Assembly (NCBI RefSeq): GCF_003261575.2
Contig: NZ_CP036175.1
Span: 5,580,001 to 5,644,000, forward strand
Direction of reading: 5' to 3'
Length of the DNA stretch: 64,000 bases
Source of the DNA: Klebsiella huaxiensis
GTDB taxonomy: Bacteria; Pseudomonadota; Gammaproteobacteria; Enterobacterales; Enterobacteriaceae
Shown piece after piece: positions 1 through 8,758 of the stretch. How positions within the stretch are numbered: the stretch's first letter is position 1; the number at the start of each line of letters is the position of its first letter. The notes beneath the pieces are model-generated. The model had not been told where the DNA came from and did no database searches. It was given only the letters and a program-made list of their open reading frames with translations. A program made the translations under genes and the position numbers.

Positions 1-2
1 AT

Positions 3-734
3 CTGTGGCTTGGCGGCGGAACGCTGTATCTCTACGCGCTCGGTATGGGGCTACCGTTGATCCTGGTGACCGTATTCGGCAACCGCCTGCTGCCAAAAAG
101 CGGCCCGTGGATGGCTCACGTCAAGACCGCCTTTGGTTTTGTGATCCTCGCCCTGCCGGTATTTTTACTGGAACGTATCATCGGCGATCTCTGGGGCCTG
201 CGGCTTTGGTCGCTGCTTGGCGTCGCCTTTTTTAGCTGGGCGTTTATTACCTCGCTTGGCGCCACCCGCCCATGGCTGCGCATTGTGCAGATTGTGATGC
301 TTGGCGCCGCGCTGGTCAGCGCACGTCCGTTACAGGACTGGGCTTTCGGCACAGCAGTCGCCCAACAGCAGGCGCATCTGGAATTTACCCGCATCAATAA
401 TATCGCCGAGCTCAACCAGGCGTTGACGCAGGCTAAAGGCAAACCGGTGATGCTCGATCTGTACGCCGACTGGTGCGTGGCCTGCAAAGAGTTCGAGAAA
501 TACACCTTTAGTTCGCCTGACGTACAGCAGGCCCTAAAAGATACCGTTCTGTTGCAAGTGGATGTCACAAAGAACAGCGCTGAAGACGCGGCTCTGCTGA
601 AGCACCTGCAGGTGCTTGGCCTACCCACGATTCTGTTCTTCAACGAACAGGGAGAGGAACAGCCCGCACAGCGCGTTACGGGTTTTATGGATGCTGCGGC
701 ATTCAGCGCCCATTTGCGCGATCGACAACCGTGA
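3..734 (+). CDS. dsbD: Thiol:disulfide interchange protein DsbD, C-terminal part (5' end outside window)
   Basis: The reading frame is already open at base 3, so only the last membrane helices and the C-terminal domain are present. Hydrophobic segments occupy roughly the first 100 residues. The rest is a thioredoxin-like domain with the active-site motif DWCVACK and the later cis-Pro stretch GLPTILFF. DsbD carries electrons from cytoplasmic thioredoxin across the inner membrane to periplasmic DsbC, DsbG and CcmG. The stop overlaps the beginning of the open frame of the next gene, the usual dsbD-yjdC order of enterobacteria. This is core chromosome, not island DNA. Confidence 0.95.
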   Translation: MWLGGGTLYLYALGMGLPLILVTVFGNRLLPKSGPWMAHVKTAFGFVILALPVFLLERIIGDLWGLRLWSLLGVAFFSWAFITSLGATRPWLRIVQIVMLGAALVSARPLQDWAFGTAVAQQQAHLEFTRINNIAELNQALTQAKGKPVMLDLYADWCVACKEFEKYTFSSPDVQQALKDTVLLQVDVTKNSAEDAALLKHLQVLGLPTILFFNEQGEEQPAQRVTGFMDAAAFSAHLRDRQP

Positions 735-769
735 GCGACACTTTAGGAGGAAAAATGGAGGAGAAGACC

Positions 770-1345
770 GTGCAACGTGAAGATGTCCTGGGTGAAGCCA
801 TCCAAATCCTCGAAATCGAGGGTATCGCGAACACCACGCTGGAAATGGTCGCCGAGCGCGTGGCTTACCCGCTCGATGACCTCAAGCGTTTCTGGCCCGA
901 CCGCGAAGCCCTGCTGTATGACGCGCTACGCTATCTCAGCCATCAGGTCGACGTCTGGCGTCGTCAGCTATTGCTGGACGACTCGCTAAGCGCGGAGCAG
1001 AAACTGCTGGCGCGTTATGCTGCGCTGACCACATGCGTGAGCAATCATCGCTATCCAGGCTGCCTGTTTATTGCTGCCTGTACGTTCTATCCGGACGCCC
1101 AGCATCCGATCCATCAGCTTGCTGAGCAGCAAAAGCAGGCTTCGCTGGCCTACACTCATGAATTGCTTAGCCAGCTCGAAGTTGACGATCCGGCAATGGT
1201 CGCGAAGCAGATGGAACTTATTATCGAAGGCTGCCTGAGCCGCCTGTTGATCAAACGCAGTCAGGCCGATGTCGATACCGCACGTCGCCTGGCGGAAGAC
1301 ATTTTGCGTTTTGCTCAGTGCCGAATGGGCGGGGCTCTAACCTGA
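770..1345 (+). CDS. yjdC: TetR-like transcriptional regulator, YjdC family
   Basis: The protein is about 191 residues with an N-terminal helix-turn-helix of TetR type (GIANTTLEMVAERV) and an all-helical C-terminal domain. It closely resembles E. coli YjdC, which also follows dsbD. The GTG at 770 gives the family length and begins QREDVLGEA. An ATG at 755, preceded by AGGAGG at 745-750, would add five residues, so the start is not certain. No ligand or target can be read from the sequence. Confidence 0.85.
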   Translation: MQREDVLGEAIQILEIEGIANTTLEMVAERVAYPLDDLKRFWPDREALLYDALRYLSHQVDVWRRQLLLDDSLSAEQKLLARYAALTTCVSNHRYPGCLFIAACTFYPDAQHPIHQLAEQQKQASLAYTHELLSQLEVDDPAMVAKQMELIIEGCLSRLLIKRSQADVDTARRLAEDILRFAQCRMGGALT

Positions 1346-1413
1346 TTCCGATATCTTAACCGATACATCACGCATATAATTTCCCCCTCACGGATATGCT
1401 GACAGGGTTTTAT

Positions 1414-3501
1414 ATGCGTTCTCTTCTTTGGGTTGCCATCATGGGGCTGTGTTCGACACCGCTTCTGGCAGCTTCCCCGCAAGGTTTTTCTTTCGCGCAC
1501 AAAGACTGGGAACTTGCCTGTGACAACACCGGTACCTGTCGGGCTGCGGGCTATGGCACGACAATGGGTGAAGTCAGCGTCTTGCTGACACGCAACGCGG
1601 GCGAGGCACAGCACGTCATCGCCCTCGCCACCTTCGCCCAGACCGAGCACGATATTCCGCCCGATGCGACGGTGAATTTATTCATCGACGGTCAGGATAA
1701 CGGCGCGCTTGATGCCAACGACGAGAGCCATTTTCGCTTTGACGATACCCAGACAGCGGCTCTGATTCAGGCCCTGGAGCACAACGGCAAAATTGAGCTG
1801 GCGCTTAACGACGAGCGCAAGCAGCTCTCCAGCACAGGCAGCAGCGCCGTATTTCTGAAAATGGATGAGTTCCAGCAGCGCCTGGGCACCGCCGATGCGC
1901 TGCTGCGTAAAGGCGATGCAGGAGATGACAACATCCTGGCGGCAACGCCTGCGCCGGAAATTATCGCCGCGCCTGTCATTCACAATGCAGCAACCACGAC
2001 GCTAACGGCAAAGCAGCGGCAAAAACTTCTCCCACAGCTGGTCCCTTTGCTCAACAGCCATTGCGATGACTGGCAGAACGCTGATATTCCGGCATCGGAG
2101 CGCCAGCTCACCGCCACCCCGCTGGATAAAAGCCACACGCTGATCAAGACACTATGCTGGCGCGCGGCCTATAACGACGGCTACGCCGTATGGGTCGTGG
2201 ATAAAACGCTGCTGACCCAGCCTCAACTGGTAACCACCGACGCCTCCAGCTATGCCGATGGCGTTATCACCTTTTTCCACAAAGGCCGCGGTATCGCCGA
2301 CTGTATTAGCGGAGAAGAGCGCGTCTGGGATGGCAAAACGTTTGTCCAGAGCCTGAAATACACTACTGGCGACTGCCGTGAAATCGCCCCCGGCGGCGCG
2401 TGGATGCTGCCAACGTTCGTTAGCCAGGTGATCCCAAAGCAGCAGAAAGATGCCGATAACAGCGCACTGAAGGCGCTATACAACGCCGTATTAAAAGAGC
2501 AGCAGGCCAACCCGGAGTTGGATCTAAATAAAATCGCCGAACAGTTTCCCCTCAGCGGTCATGTCAGCCATTTTACGCTGGCCTATGCGGATGACTCTCT
2601 GGTCTCGACGACGAAGCCCTCCGCCGATATTAGTGATGATGAGTGGCAGGCATTTCTCCAGTCCGATATCAGCGCCGACTCCGAAAACGGCAAAGTCAGC
2701 TTTACGCTAGTGGACCTCGACGGCGACGGCAGACGCGATTTAATCATCGACAGCTACGTCGGCGGCACGGGCCTCTTTAGCTACACCGGCGTATTAAAAC
2801 GCGGGGATGATGCTTTTGATGCGGTCAATAACGACGACAGCGGCAACGGCGATGACTTTGACGCAGGCGTTCCTGGTGCGCTCTATTCCCTGAACGGCCG
2901 CGGAGCGAACCAGTGGAGCCACTGGGTAAGAATTAACGGCCAGGTTTACGCGCTTTGGTACAACGGCCAGTTTGGCGAAGATAACCTCTATCTATTGCGC
3001 CCTTTTAGCCCCTCCAGCAGCACCCCGGCGGTGACAATTCGCTATCGCTACACCCTCGACGACATCAGCTCGCCGGAGAAAGACCAGCCGCTGACGCCTG
3101 CACTGAGCGACGGGGAAAAGTCAGATCTGCTGAAGTCGCTGGAAGTGATGCAGAGCAGCCTGCTGAAGGATAAGCCACAGAGCGACAGCGACGCGCCGAT
3201 TTGCCCTATCCCCCCAGGTACATCAGCCGACGATGCGGACAGCTACTACAGCGGCGTGGCATCTAATTATATTTATGAAACCGTGGCTTACATTCCGGTT
3301 TGGCTGAACGAAAAATGTTTTATCGGTACCATCTTTAGCCACCACGGTGCATACCGTCACGGCGTTGATGCGGAAATCACCATCAGCTCGCCGCGCGATG
3401 ACGAAGACATCGTTGGCGACTACAACATATCCGGGCTGCGCCGCGCTATCTCGGTAACCAGCGGCTGGAAAACCCGCGAAGGTGATAACGGCATGATGTG
3501 A
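1414..3501 (+). CDS. Exported DUF1176 protein
   Basis: A signal peptide covers the first ~20 residues (hydrophobic core then a LLA-A cleavage-like site), so the protein is probably periplasmic. The following ~300 residues match the DUF1176 family, with DWELACDNTGTCRAAGY near the start and paired cysteines. A later segment, VDLDGDGRRDL, looks like an FG-GAP type calcium-binding loop. I chose the ATG at 1414 rather than 1396 because it opens directly on the signal peptide. Function is unknown. It belongs to the core segment between dsbD and tRNA-Phe. Confidence 0.85.
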   Translation: MRSLLWVAIMGLCSTPLLAASPQGFSFAHKDWELACDNTGTCRAAGYGTTMGEVSVLLTRNAGEAQHVIALATFAQTEHDIPPDATVNLFIDGQDNGALDANDESHFRFDDTQTAALIQALEHNGKIELALNDERKQLSSTGSSAVFLKMDEFQQRLGTADALLRKGDAGDDNILAATPAPEIIAAPVIHNAATTTLTAKQRQKLLPQLVPLLNSHCDDWQNADIPASERQLTATPLDKSHTLIKTLCWRAAYNDGYAVWVVDKTLLTQPQLVTTDASSYADGVITFFHKGRGIADCISGEERVWDGKTFVQSLKYTTGDCREIAPGGAWMLPTFVSQVIPKQQKDADNSALKALYNAVLKEQQANPELDLNKIAEQFPLSGHVSHFTLAYADDSLVSTTKPSADISDDEWQAFLQSDISADSENGKVSFTLVDLDGDGRRDLIIDSYVGGTGLFSYTGVLKRGDDAFDAVNNDDSGNGDDFDAGVPGALYSLNGRGANQWSHWVRINGQVYALWYNGQFGEDNLYLLRPFSPSSSTPAVTIRYRYTLDDISSPEKDQPLTPALSDGEKSDLLKSLEVMQSSLLKDKPQSDSDAPICPIPPGTSADDADSYYSGVASNYIYETVAYIPVWLNEKCFIGTIFSHHGAYRHGVDAEITISSPRDDEDIVGDYNISGLRRAISVTSGWKTREGDNGMM

Positions 3502-3514
3502 TTTTAAGCAAAAA

Positions 3515-3529
3515 AGCGCCTTCGGGCGC
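3515..3529 (+). terminator. Short hairpin after the DUF1176 gene
   Basis: GCGCC-TTCG-GGCGC stem with a stable tetraloop lies just after the stop codon, preceded by an A-run. The T-tract on the 3' side is weak, so termination is probable rather than certain. Confidence 0.5.
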
Positions 3530-3616
3530 AGAATTGCCGTAAAGTTAAGCAACCGGTAGATAAATCGAGAAATTTGATTGACGGATCGTACGGATTACGG
3601 TTTAATGCGCCCCGTT

Positions 3617-3692
3617 GCCCGGATAGCTCAGTCGGTAGAGCAGGGGATTGAAAATCCCCGTGTCCTTGGTTCGATTCCGAGTCCGGGCACCA
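3617..3692 (+). tRNA. pheU: tRNA-Phe (anticodon GAA)
   Basis: A 76-base gene with encoded CCA. The acceptor stem pairs GCCCGGA with TCCGGGC. The anticodon loop TTGAAAA gives GAA, and the T-arm has GGTTCGATTCC. The gene is intact although an integrase follows 175 bases downstream, as expected when an integrating element restores the tRNA 3' end. Confidence 0.97.
3648..3692 (+). repeat. Left attachment site candidate (3' end of tRNA-Phe)
   Basis: The last 45 bases of the tRNA, from the anticodon loop to CCA, recur in degenerate form at 10726-10769. P4-type integrases use this part of tRNA genes as the crossover region, so this is the likely left attachment site. Confidence 0.7.
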
Positions 3693-3867
3693 CTTTCACT
3701 TCAATGTACGTCTCCCAAACATCACAAAACTCAAGTATAATCACTGCTATACGCCACTTTCCAACATTACGAACTCCACTGACCTCAACTCGATTCTCTC
3801 TAAATCAAGTTGCATCCGGGGGCTTTTCAGGGGGCTCTTTGTGTTCAATGAAAATTGAGGCCCCCAT

Positions 3868-5058
3868 ATGGCACTGACAGCCCGGCAGGTCGAGACCGCC
3901 AAGCCTAAAGAGAAGGACTATAAACTCTCTGACGAACGTGGCCTTTTTCTCCTGGTAACCACCACCGGAAAACGCTACTGGCGTATGAAATACCGTATCG
4001 CCGGTAAAGAGAAAAAGTTATCTATCGGTGTTTATCCTGAAATCTCTCTGGCTGACGCGCGTGTAAAACGCGATGAAGCCAGAAAAGTGATTGCTGATGG
4101 CGGCGATCCGAGTGAGAAAAAGCAGCTCGAAAAACTCGCCAAAAAAATATCCGTCGTAAATACCTTCAGGGCACTCGCCATGGAGTGGCATAAGCATAAG
4201 TGTATCTCATGGTCGGAAAGCTACGCAGAAAGCGTTCAGGAGGCGCTGGAGAAGGATATTTTCCCGTATGTGGGCAAACGCCCTGTCGCTGAGATCCTGC
4301 CTCTGGAGATGCTGGAAGTTTTACGGCTGATTGAAAAACGCGGTTCGCTGGAAAAATTACGTAAGGTCCGGCAGTACTGCAATCAGATCTTCCGTTACGC
4401 CATAGCAACAGGGCGTGCGACGATTAATCCAGCTGCGGAACTGACCGGTACTCTGACCGCACCAAAGACCGAGCACTTCCCTCACCTACAGGCATCCGAG
4501 TTACCCGCGTTCCTTGCCAGTCTGGCTAATTACCATGGCAGTTGCATTACGCGTATGGCAACCAGTCTGCTGCTACTGACGGGGGTTCGTACGATTGAAC
4601 TTCGCGCTGCAGAATGGCAAGAGTTTGATCTGGAGAATGCATTGTGGACAATCCCCGAAAGCCGGATGAAAAAGCGCCGCAAACATCTGGTGCCTTTGTC
4701 AGACCAGGTTCTGTCGATCCTGCTGGAACTCCGCACTTATACCGGTCAGTATCAACTCGTGTTTCCAGGGCGCTGCAACATCAACAAACCGATGAGTGAA
4801 GCCAGTATCAACATGGTTATCAAACGTATCGGCTACGATGGTAAAGCTACCGGACACGGCTTTCGCCACACTATGAGCACCATTTTGCATGAGCAGGGGT
4901 TTAATACAGTCTGGATCGAGATGCAGCTCGCTCACGTGGATAAAAACAGCATTCGCGGCACATATAACCATGCACAGTATCTGGATGGAAGACGAGAAAT
5001 GATGCAGTGGTACGCTGATTATATTGACAATCTTCTCAGTTCATCGACAAAAAGTTAG
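3868..5058 (+). CDS. P4-type tyrosine recombinase (island integrase)
   Basis: The protein is 396 residues with an N-terminal DUF4102-like arm-binding domain (ERGLFLLVTTTGKRYWRMKYR) and a C-terminal catalytic domain. Visible active-site elements are the first Arg in TGVRTIELR, HGFRHTMS (His-x-x-Arg), LAH, and the Tyr in GTYNHAQY. It should integrate the island into tRNA-Phe. It reads away from the tRNA, the usual arrangement. The coding frame is uninterrupted, so it may still be active, although the apparent right site is degenerate. Confidence 0.93.
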   Translation: MALTARQVETAKPKEKDYKLSDERGLFLLVTTTGKRYWRMKYRIAGKEKKLSIGVYPEISLADARVKRDEARKVIADGGDPSEKKQLEKLAKKISVVNTFRALAMEWHKHKCISWSESYAESVQEALEKDIFPYVGKRPVAEILPLEMLEVLRLIEKRGSLEKLRKVRQYCNQIFRYAIATGRATINPAAELTGTLTAPKTEHFPHLQASELPAFLASLANYHGSCITRMATSLLLLTGVRTIELRAAEWQEFDLENALWTIPESRMKKRRKHLVPLSDQVLSILLELRTYTGQYQLVFPGRCNINKPMSEASINMVIKRIGYDGKATGHGFRHTMSTILHEQGFNTVWIEMQLAHVDKNSIRGTYNHAQYLDGRREMMQWYADYIDNLLSSSTKS

Positions 5059-5068
5059 TGGTTGTTCA

Positions 5069-5088
5069 CCCGCACCTGAAGGTGCGGG
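5069..5088 (+). terminator. Terminator of the integrase gene
   Basis: Perfect stem CCCGCACC-TGAA-GGTGCGGG just after the integrase stop, followed within 15 bases by a T-rich stretch. Confidence 0.75.
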
Positions 5089-5101
5089 GAACGTAATTCT
5101 T

Positions 5102-5326
5102 TTATTTTTTGTTTGTTCTATAACCTTCTGGCATATTTACCGCGCTGTATGGACTTAAACGTGAAGCGATCCAGTACTGCTTTCCCTGTCGGAGCAAGTT
5201 CAGGTAAGCAAGACGTTCGGTCAGATCACGCCGTATTGTTTTTTCGCAAATGCTAAATTCGTCAGCAAGGCTCCTGACGGTCAGTGACTCGCCATTGTTG
5301 AGGCGGGTTGACCTGATCCCCGTTGA
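5102..5326 (-). pseudogene. Remnant of an HTH (DeoR/YfjR-like) island regulator
   Basis: Reading the minus strand gives an open stretch of ~74 codons including NNGESLTVRSLADEF and KTIRRDLTERLAYLN, a typical DeoR-type HTH found at the start of YfjR/WYL regulators of CP4-57-like islands. It lacks a start codon (an in-frame TAA lies just upstream) and lacks the effector domain. It is a truncated remnant, probably from rearrangement around the neighbouring IS110 element. Confidence 0.55.
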
Positions 5327-5459
5327 TTAATACACCGCGATGTTTGTAATGTCTTCATCAGCAACGTAAGCGATGAGATGGTCTACCCCCTCCTTCACGG
5401 CGACTCTCAATACCGTCATGATGGTGGTAATTCAATCAGCGTTGAAAGGGTGAGAAACC

Positions 5460-6482
5460 ATGTCAAGGCTGAACATTATTGGAATTGATCTTGCGAAAAC
5501 AAATTTTTATCTTTTCAGCCTTTCACCGGAAGGGAAGCCTGGTGGAAGGATTAAGCTCTCTCGTGAAAAGTTGATTGGCTGGTTTACGACACAGTCCAGG
5601 ATGATTGTCGCCATGGAGGCATGTGGTGCTTCTCATCACTGGGCCAGAGAAATTCAAAAGACGGGGCATGATGTTGTGATGCTACCCGCTCAGCACGTCA
5701 GGGCTTATCAGCGTCGCCAGAAAAACGACTATAACGATGCTCAGGCCATTGCCGAAGCCTGCTGGCACGGAACAATTCGCCCAGTTCCGGTAAAAACGCT
5801 ATCTCAGCAGGATGAACAAACCTTTTTAAAAATGCGACGACTTGTTTCTGAAGAAAGAACGCAGTTAATCAACCATATCAGAGGGTTAATGGCAGAGTAT
5901 GGTATTGTTTTGCGTAAAGGCGCAACTGAGCTTCGACGTAAATTACCCGAGTTGCTTGAAGATGCAGAGAATGGATTTACGCCCCAGATGCGTGAACTGT
6001 TACAACGGCAATATCAGCGGCTGGCGGCTCTGGATGATGAACTCATATGGTATGACAACCGACAGCGAAAAAATGCCGCCGGGGATTCAGTATGCCAGCG
6101 CCTACTTTCTATTCCGGGTTTTGGTCCACTGGTTAGTCTGGCAGTGAAAAGCTGGATGGGTGATGGAAAACAGTTTAAAAGAGGTCGGGATGCTTCAGCG
6201 GCTCTTGGGTTGGTTCCACGACAATTCAGCACAGGGGGGCAACAGGTTCTTCTGGGGATCACCAAATGTGGAAACAGCTACGTCAGATCAATGCTGATAC
6301 ATGGTGCCCGAGCTGTTTTGTTCAGATCCGCAGGCAAAACGGATCAACTTAGCTCATGGGTTAACCTGGTCCGGGAGAAACGAGGATTTAACAGGGCAGT
6401 CGTCGCCCTGGCAAATAAGTTAATTCGTATTGTCTGGGTTATTATCACTCGTAATGAAGTTTACCGGGTTTCGGTAGCATGA
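5460..6482 (+). CDS. IS110-family transposase
   Basis: The protein is 340 residues. The N-terminal RuvC-like DEDD domain starts IIGIDLAKTNF, contains ACGASHHWARE and DYNDAQAIAEA, and is followed by a coiled helical region. The C-terminal Tnp_20 domain has IPGFGPLVS and a Ser-bearing stretch. This family makes no ordinary inverted-repeat transposition products and is guided by a structured RNA from its own non-coding end. The frame is intact. The element ends were not resolved, but non-coding DNA from ~5400 and to ~6750 probably belongs to it. Confidence 0.9.
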   Translation: MSRLNIIGIDLAKTNFYLFSLSPEGKPGGRIKLSREKLIGWFTTQSRMIVAMEACGASHHWAREIQKTGHDVVMLPAQHVRAYQRRQKNDYNDAQAIAEACWHGTIRPVPVKTLSQQDEQTFLKMRRLVSEERTQLINHIRGLMAEYGIVLRKGATELRRKLPELLEDAENGFTPQMRELLQRQYQRLAALDDELIWYDNRQRKNAAGDSVCQRLLSIPGFGPLVSLAVKSWMGDGKQFKRGRDASAALGLVPRQFSTGGQQVLLGITKCGNSYVRSMLIHGARAVLFRSAGKTDQLSSWVNLVREKRGFNRAVVALANKLIRIVWVIITRNEVYRVSVA

Positions 6483-6750
6483 AATAAGAAGTTGAAACAG
6501 GGTAATTTATACCGTTAACTCCAGCATTGCGTAGAAAGCAGAAACGATGAAAAACAGGTCAAACCTGCATATCGAAAACCTGGGATCGGGGCTTGGCCAG
6601 AATTAATCAAGGCCGTGTAAGCGTTAAGGACGATATGCGCGAATGTTTCATCAAGGCCAGAAGCAGTAGCTTCATCAACAGGCCGAATATACGAAAGCAA
6701 ACCTGTTACTTTCATTGTCACTGCGTTCTTGCAATACGGGGGAAGACCAT
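6483..6750 (+). other. Non-coding 3' flank of the IS110-family element
   Basis: About 270 bases without a convincing gene follow the transposase. A palindromic stretch GGGGGAAGACC..GGTCCCCC lies at ~6737-6762. A long 3' non-coding end is a feature of the IS1111 subgroup and is where its guide RNA would be encoded. Assignment is by position only. Confidence 0.4.
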
Positions 6751-7049
6751 ATAGGTCCCCCTATTAAGAAGCGTTTTTACAACAAAAACCTTCACATGAC
6801 CGAACGCCGTTTTCCATTCAGGTTACAAAGTGCCTCATCAGCACGATAAACCTCGGCACGGAAGGCTATTCACTTCACATTTAGCATTCTCAAGTACTTA
6901 CTTTTTCTATTCACGCAGGAAACACAGTGGTATTGTTTTAAGCTAATATCGATGATGTGATACGTACCACCAAACATTGGATGGTAACTTGTTGCTTTCA
7001 TGAGCCATTTTCCGTACAGCTGAAAGCGCAATCGACGCAGGGACTTAAA

Positions 7050-8273
7050 ATGACCGGAGTATCTAGCGATCAATACGCTGCTGGTGAACAGGGCTTAGGG
7101 TATATCTATCAGCCTCGTTTTGCGCTACTTAAGCTTCTTCAGTGGCCAGAAGATACATCTGTTTTGATCGAAAAAGATGATGACCTAGACTTCGTTAGTT
7201 TTGATGGTGTCAAAACACTGGCATCGCTCAAACACAAAGGGGATGGGGATACTCTAACCGACCTGTCTACCGATTTTTGGAAGTCAGTCCGCATCTGGCT
7301 TGACCGCTATAATCGTGATGGTAAAACCGAAGCAAATCTTCGTTTCTTTTTGTTTACGACCGGATCTATCTCAAACTCCTCGTTCCTGCAACACTTCTTA
7401 GTCGAACCGCCAACAAAAGACGATAATTCAGTATCAATAACTCAACTCACCAACACAGCTCTGGCTAGAAGCAAGTCAAAACTGATCACGGCAATAGCCG
7501 ATGAGTTCAATAAACTGACTGATGAGCAAAAAGATGACTTCTTATCACGGATAATCATATTTGATGGCGGGCCTCGCATTGAAGACCTCCCAACAATTAT
7601 CAAAAATCAACACATGCGTATCATTAGACGCGATAACCGAGACGCTATTTTTGAACGACTTGAAGGGTGGTGGAATAACACGATAGTCGATCTGCTAACA
7701 GGGAAACGTAAAGAGGCGATTTTTGGTTATGAGATTTCCGACAAACTTGCAGCATTTTCTGAAGAGTACAAATCGGACAATCTGCCGATTACGTTCAGAG
7801 GAAAAATTCCCGTTGGAGAAATCGATGCGATGAATGATCCCAGGCTCTTTGTTGTGCAACTCCGTGAAATAGGGGTTTCCTCTAATCGTATCCGAAACGC
7901 TATTCTCGACTACTACCGAGCATTTGAGCAGCGTTCTTCATGGGCGCGTGAAAACCTTTTGGTAACAGGAGAGATGGAAGATTATGAAGACCGCCTTGTT
8001 GATGAATGGAGTCGCTATAAAGACGTAGTTTTTGAAGAATTAGATGAAAATTCAGCTGACGAAGTACTTATTACTGCGGGAAAAGCATTGTATCAATGGG
8101 CCGATCTTGAAAGTGGTAATATTCACTCATTGCGAATCCGAGAACGAGTGACTGAGCCTTATGTAGTTCGAGGAGGATTTCACATCCTTGCGAACAGTAG
8201 ACCACTACCCAAAATTTTCTGGCATCCCCACTTCCTAAATAGAATTGGGCAATTGTTGGGAGCCCAAGCATGA
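7050..8273 (+). CDS. ABC-3C system, C-terminal-domain (nuclease-like) component
   Basis: First gene of a three-gene unit. With the ATG at 7050 (AGGGA seven bases upstream) the product is 407 residues and opens AAGEQGLGYIYQPRFALLKLL, the hallmark opening of ABC-3C CTD proteins. The stretch LIEKDDDLDFVSF..LASLKHKG resembles a PD-(D/E)xK nuclease core with Asp and K-x-K spacing. The rest is helical. In this family the component is thought to be the effector activated by the ATPase. The stop overlaps the next start by four bases. A longer frame from 6957 is open but lacks family similarity. Confidence 0.82.
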   Translation: MTGVSSDQYAAGEQGLGYIYQPRFALLKLLQWPEDTSVLIEKDDDLDFVSFDGVKTLASLKHKGDGDTLTDLSTDFWKSVRIWLDRYNRDGKTEANLRFFLFTTGSISNSSFLQHFLVEPPTKDDNSVSITQLTNTALARSKSKLITAIADEFNKLTDEQKDDFLSRIIIFDGGPRIEDLPTIIKNQHMRIIRRDNRDAIFERLEGWWNNTIVDLLTGKRKEAIFGYEISDKLAAFSEEYKSDNLPITFRGKIPVGEIDAMNDPRLFVVQLREIGVSSNRIRNAILDYYRAFEQRSSWARENLLVTGEMEDYEDRLVDEWSRYKDVVFEELDENSADEVLITAGKALYQWADLESGNIHSLRIRERVTEPYVVRGGFHILANSRPLPKIFWHPHFLNRIGQLLGAQA

Positions 8274-8758
8274 AGCAATGGGATCAGCGTCCATTCGAGA
8301 TAAGGAATCTTTTCAATCCTGCATTTTGTGGTGTTGTACTATTCAGAGCAATGCAGAGCTACGAAGAGGAAAACTCACAGGGCATGCCATTTTCTCTCGC
8401 TCTTTTAGTTTTACCATTATGTCTGCAAAAAGATTCTCGCCAAGTGTTTGCTGAAAATCCTCGCCGCTACCTTTTGAAAACTATAGAAAACAATCCCAAA
8501 TTACTCATTAATTTTGCTAACCGCGTCAATAATATGCTGCCATTTACGCTTGAAGCTTTTGGAGTGCTCATGGAACGAGGATGTTTTGTCGTAACGCAAG
8601 ACGGCCGATTGAAAACAATACCTAATAAAGTTCGCAAATCGGTCATAGGGACTGAAGAATCAATCTCATGCCAGCGTGTCGCGCGCTATATAGGAAAAGA
8701 ATTTGCCCGTATTGCAGATCGCGTTACGGTGTACACGACCTTTGGAATACGCCCATGA
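8270..8758 (+). CDS. ABC-3C system middle component
   Basis: A 162-residue protein lying between a nuclease-like protein and a DUF3732 ATPase, overlapping both by four bases (ATGA). It opens with FEIRNLFNPAFCGVVLFRAM and is mainly helical, like the three-component middle subunits of ABC-3C systems, which are thought to couple ATPase and effector. I identify it by position, size and this opening; no catalytic motif is visible. Confidence 0.78.
   Translation: MKQWDQRPFEIRNLFNPAFCGVVLFRAMQSYEEENSQGMPFSLALLVLPLCLQKDSRQVFAENPRRYLLKTIENNPKLLINFANRVNNMLPFTLEAFGVLMERGCFVVTQDGRLKTIPNKVRKSVIGTEESISCQRVARYIGKEFARIADRVTVYTTFGIRP

Noticed and set aside
3578..3877. Open frame of 99 codons over the tRNA-Phe gene
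   Set aside because: It runs through the tRNA and has no family similarity or ribosome site.
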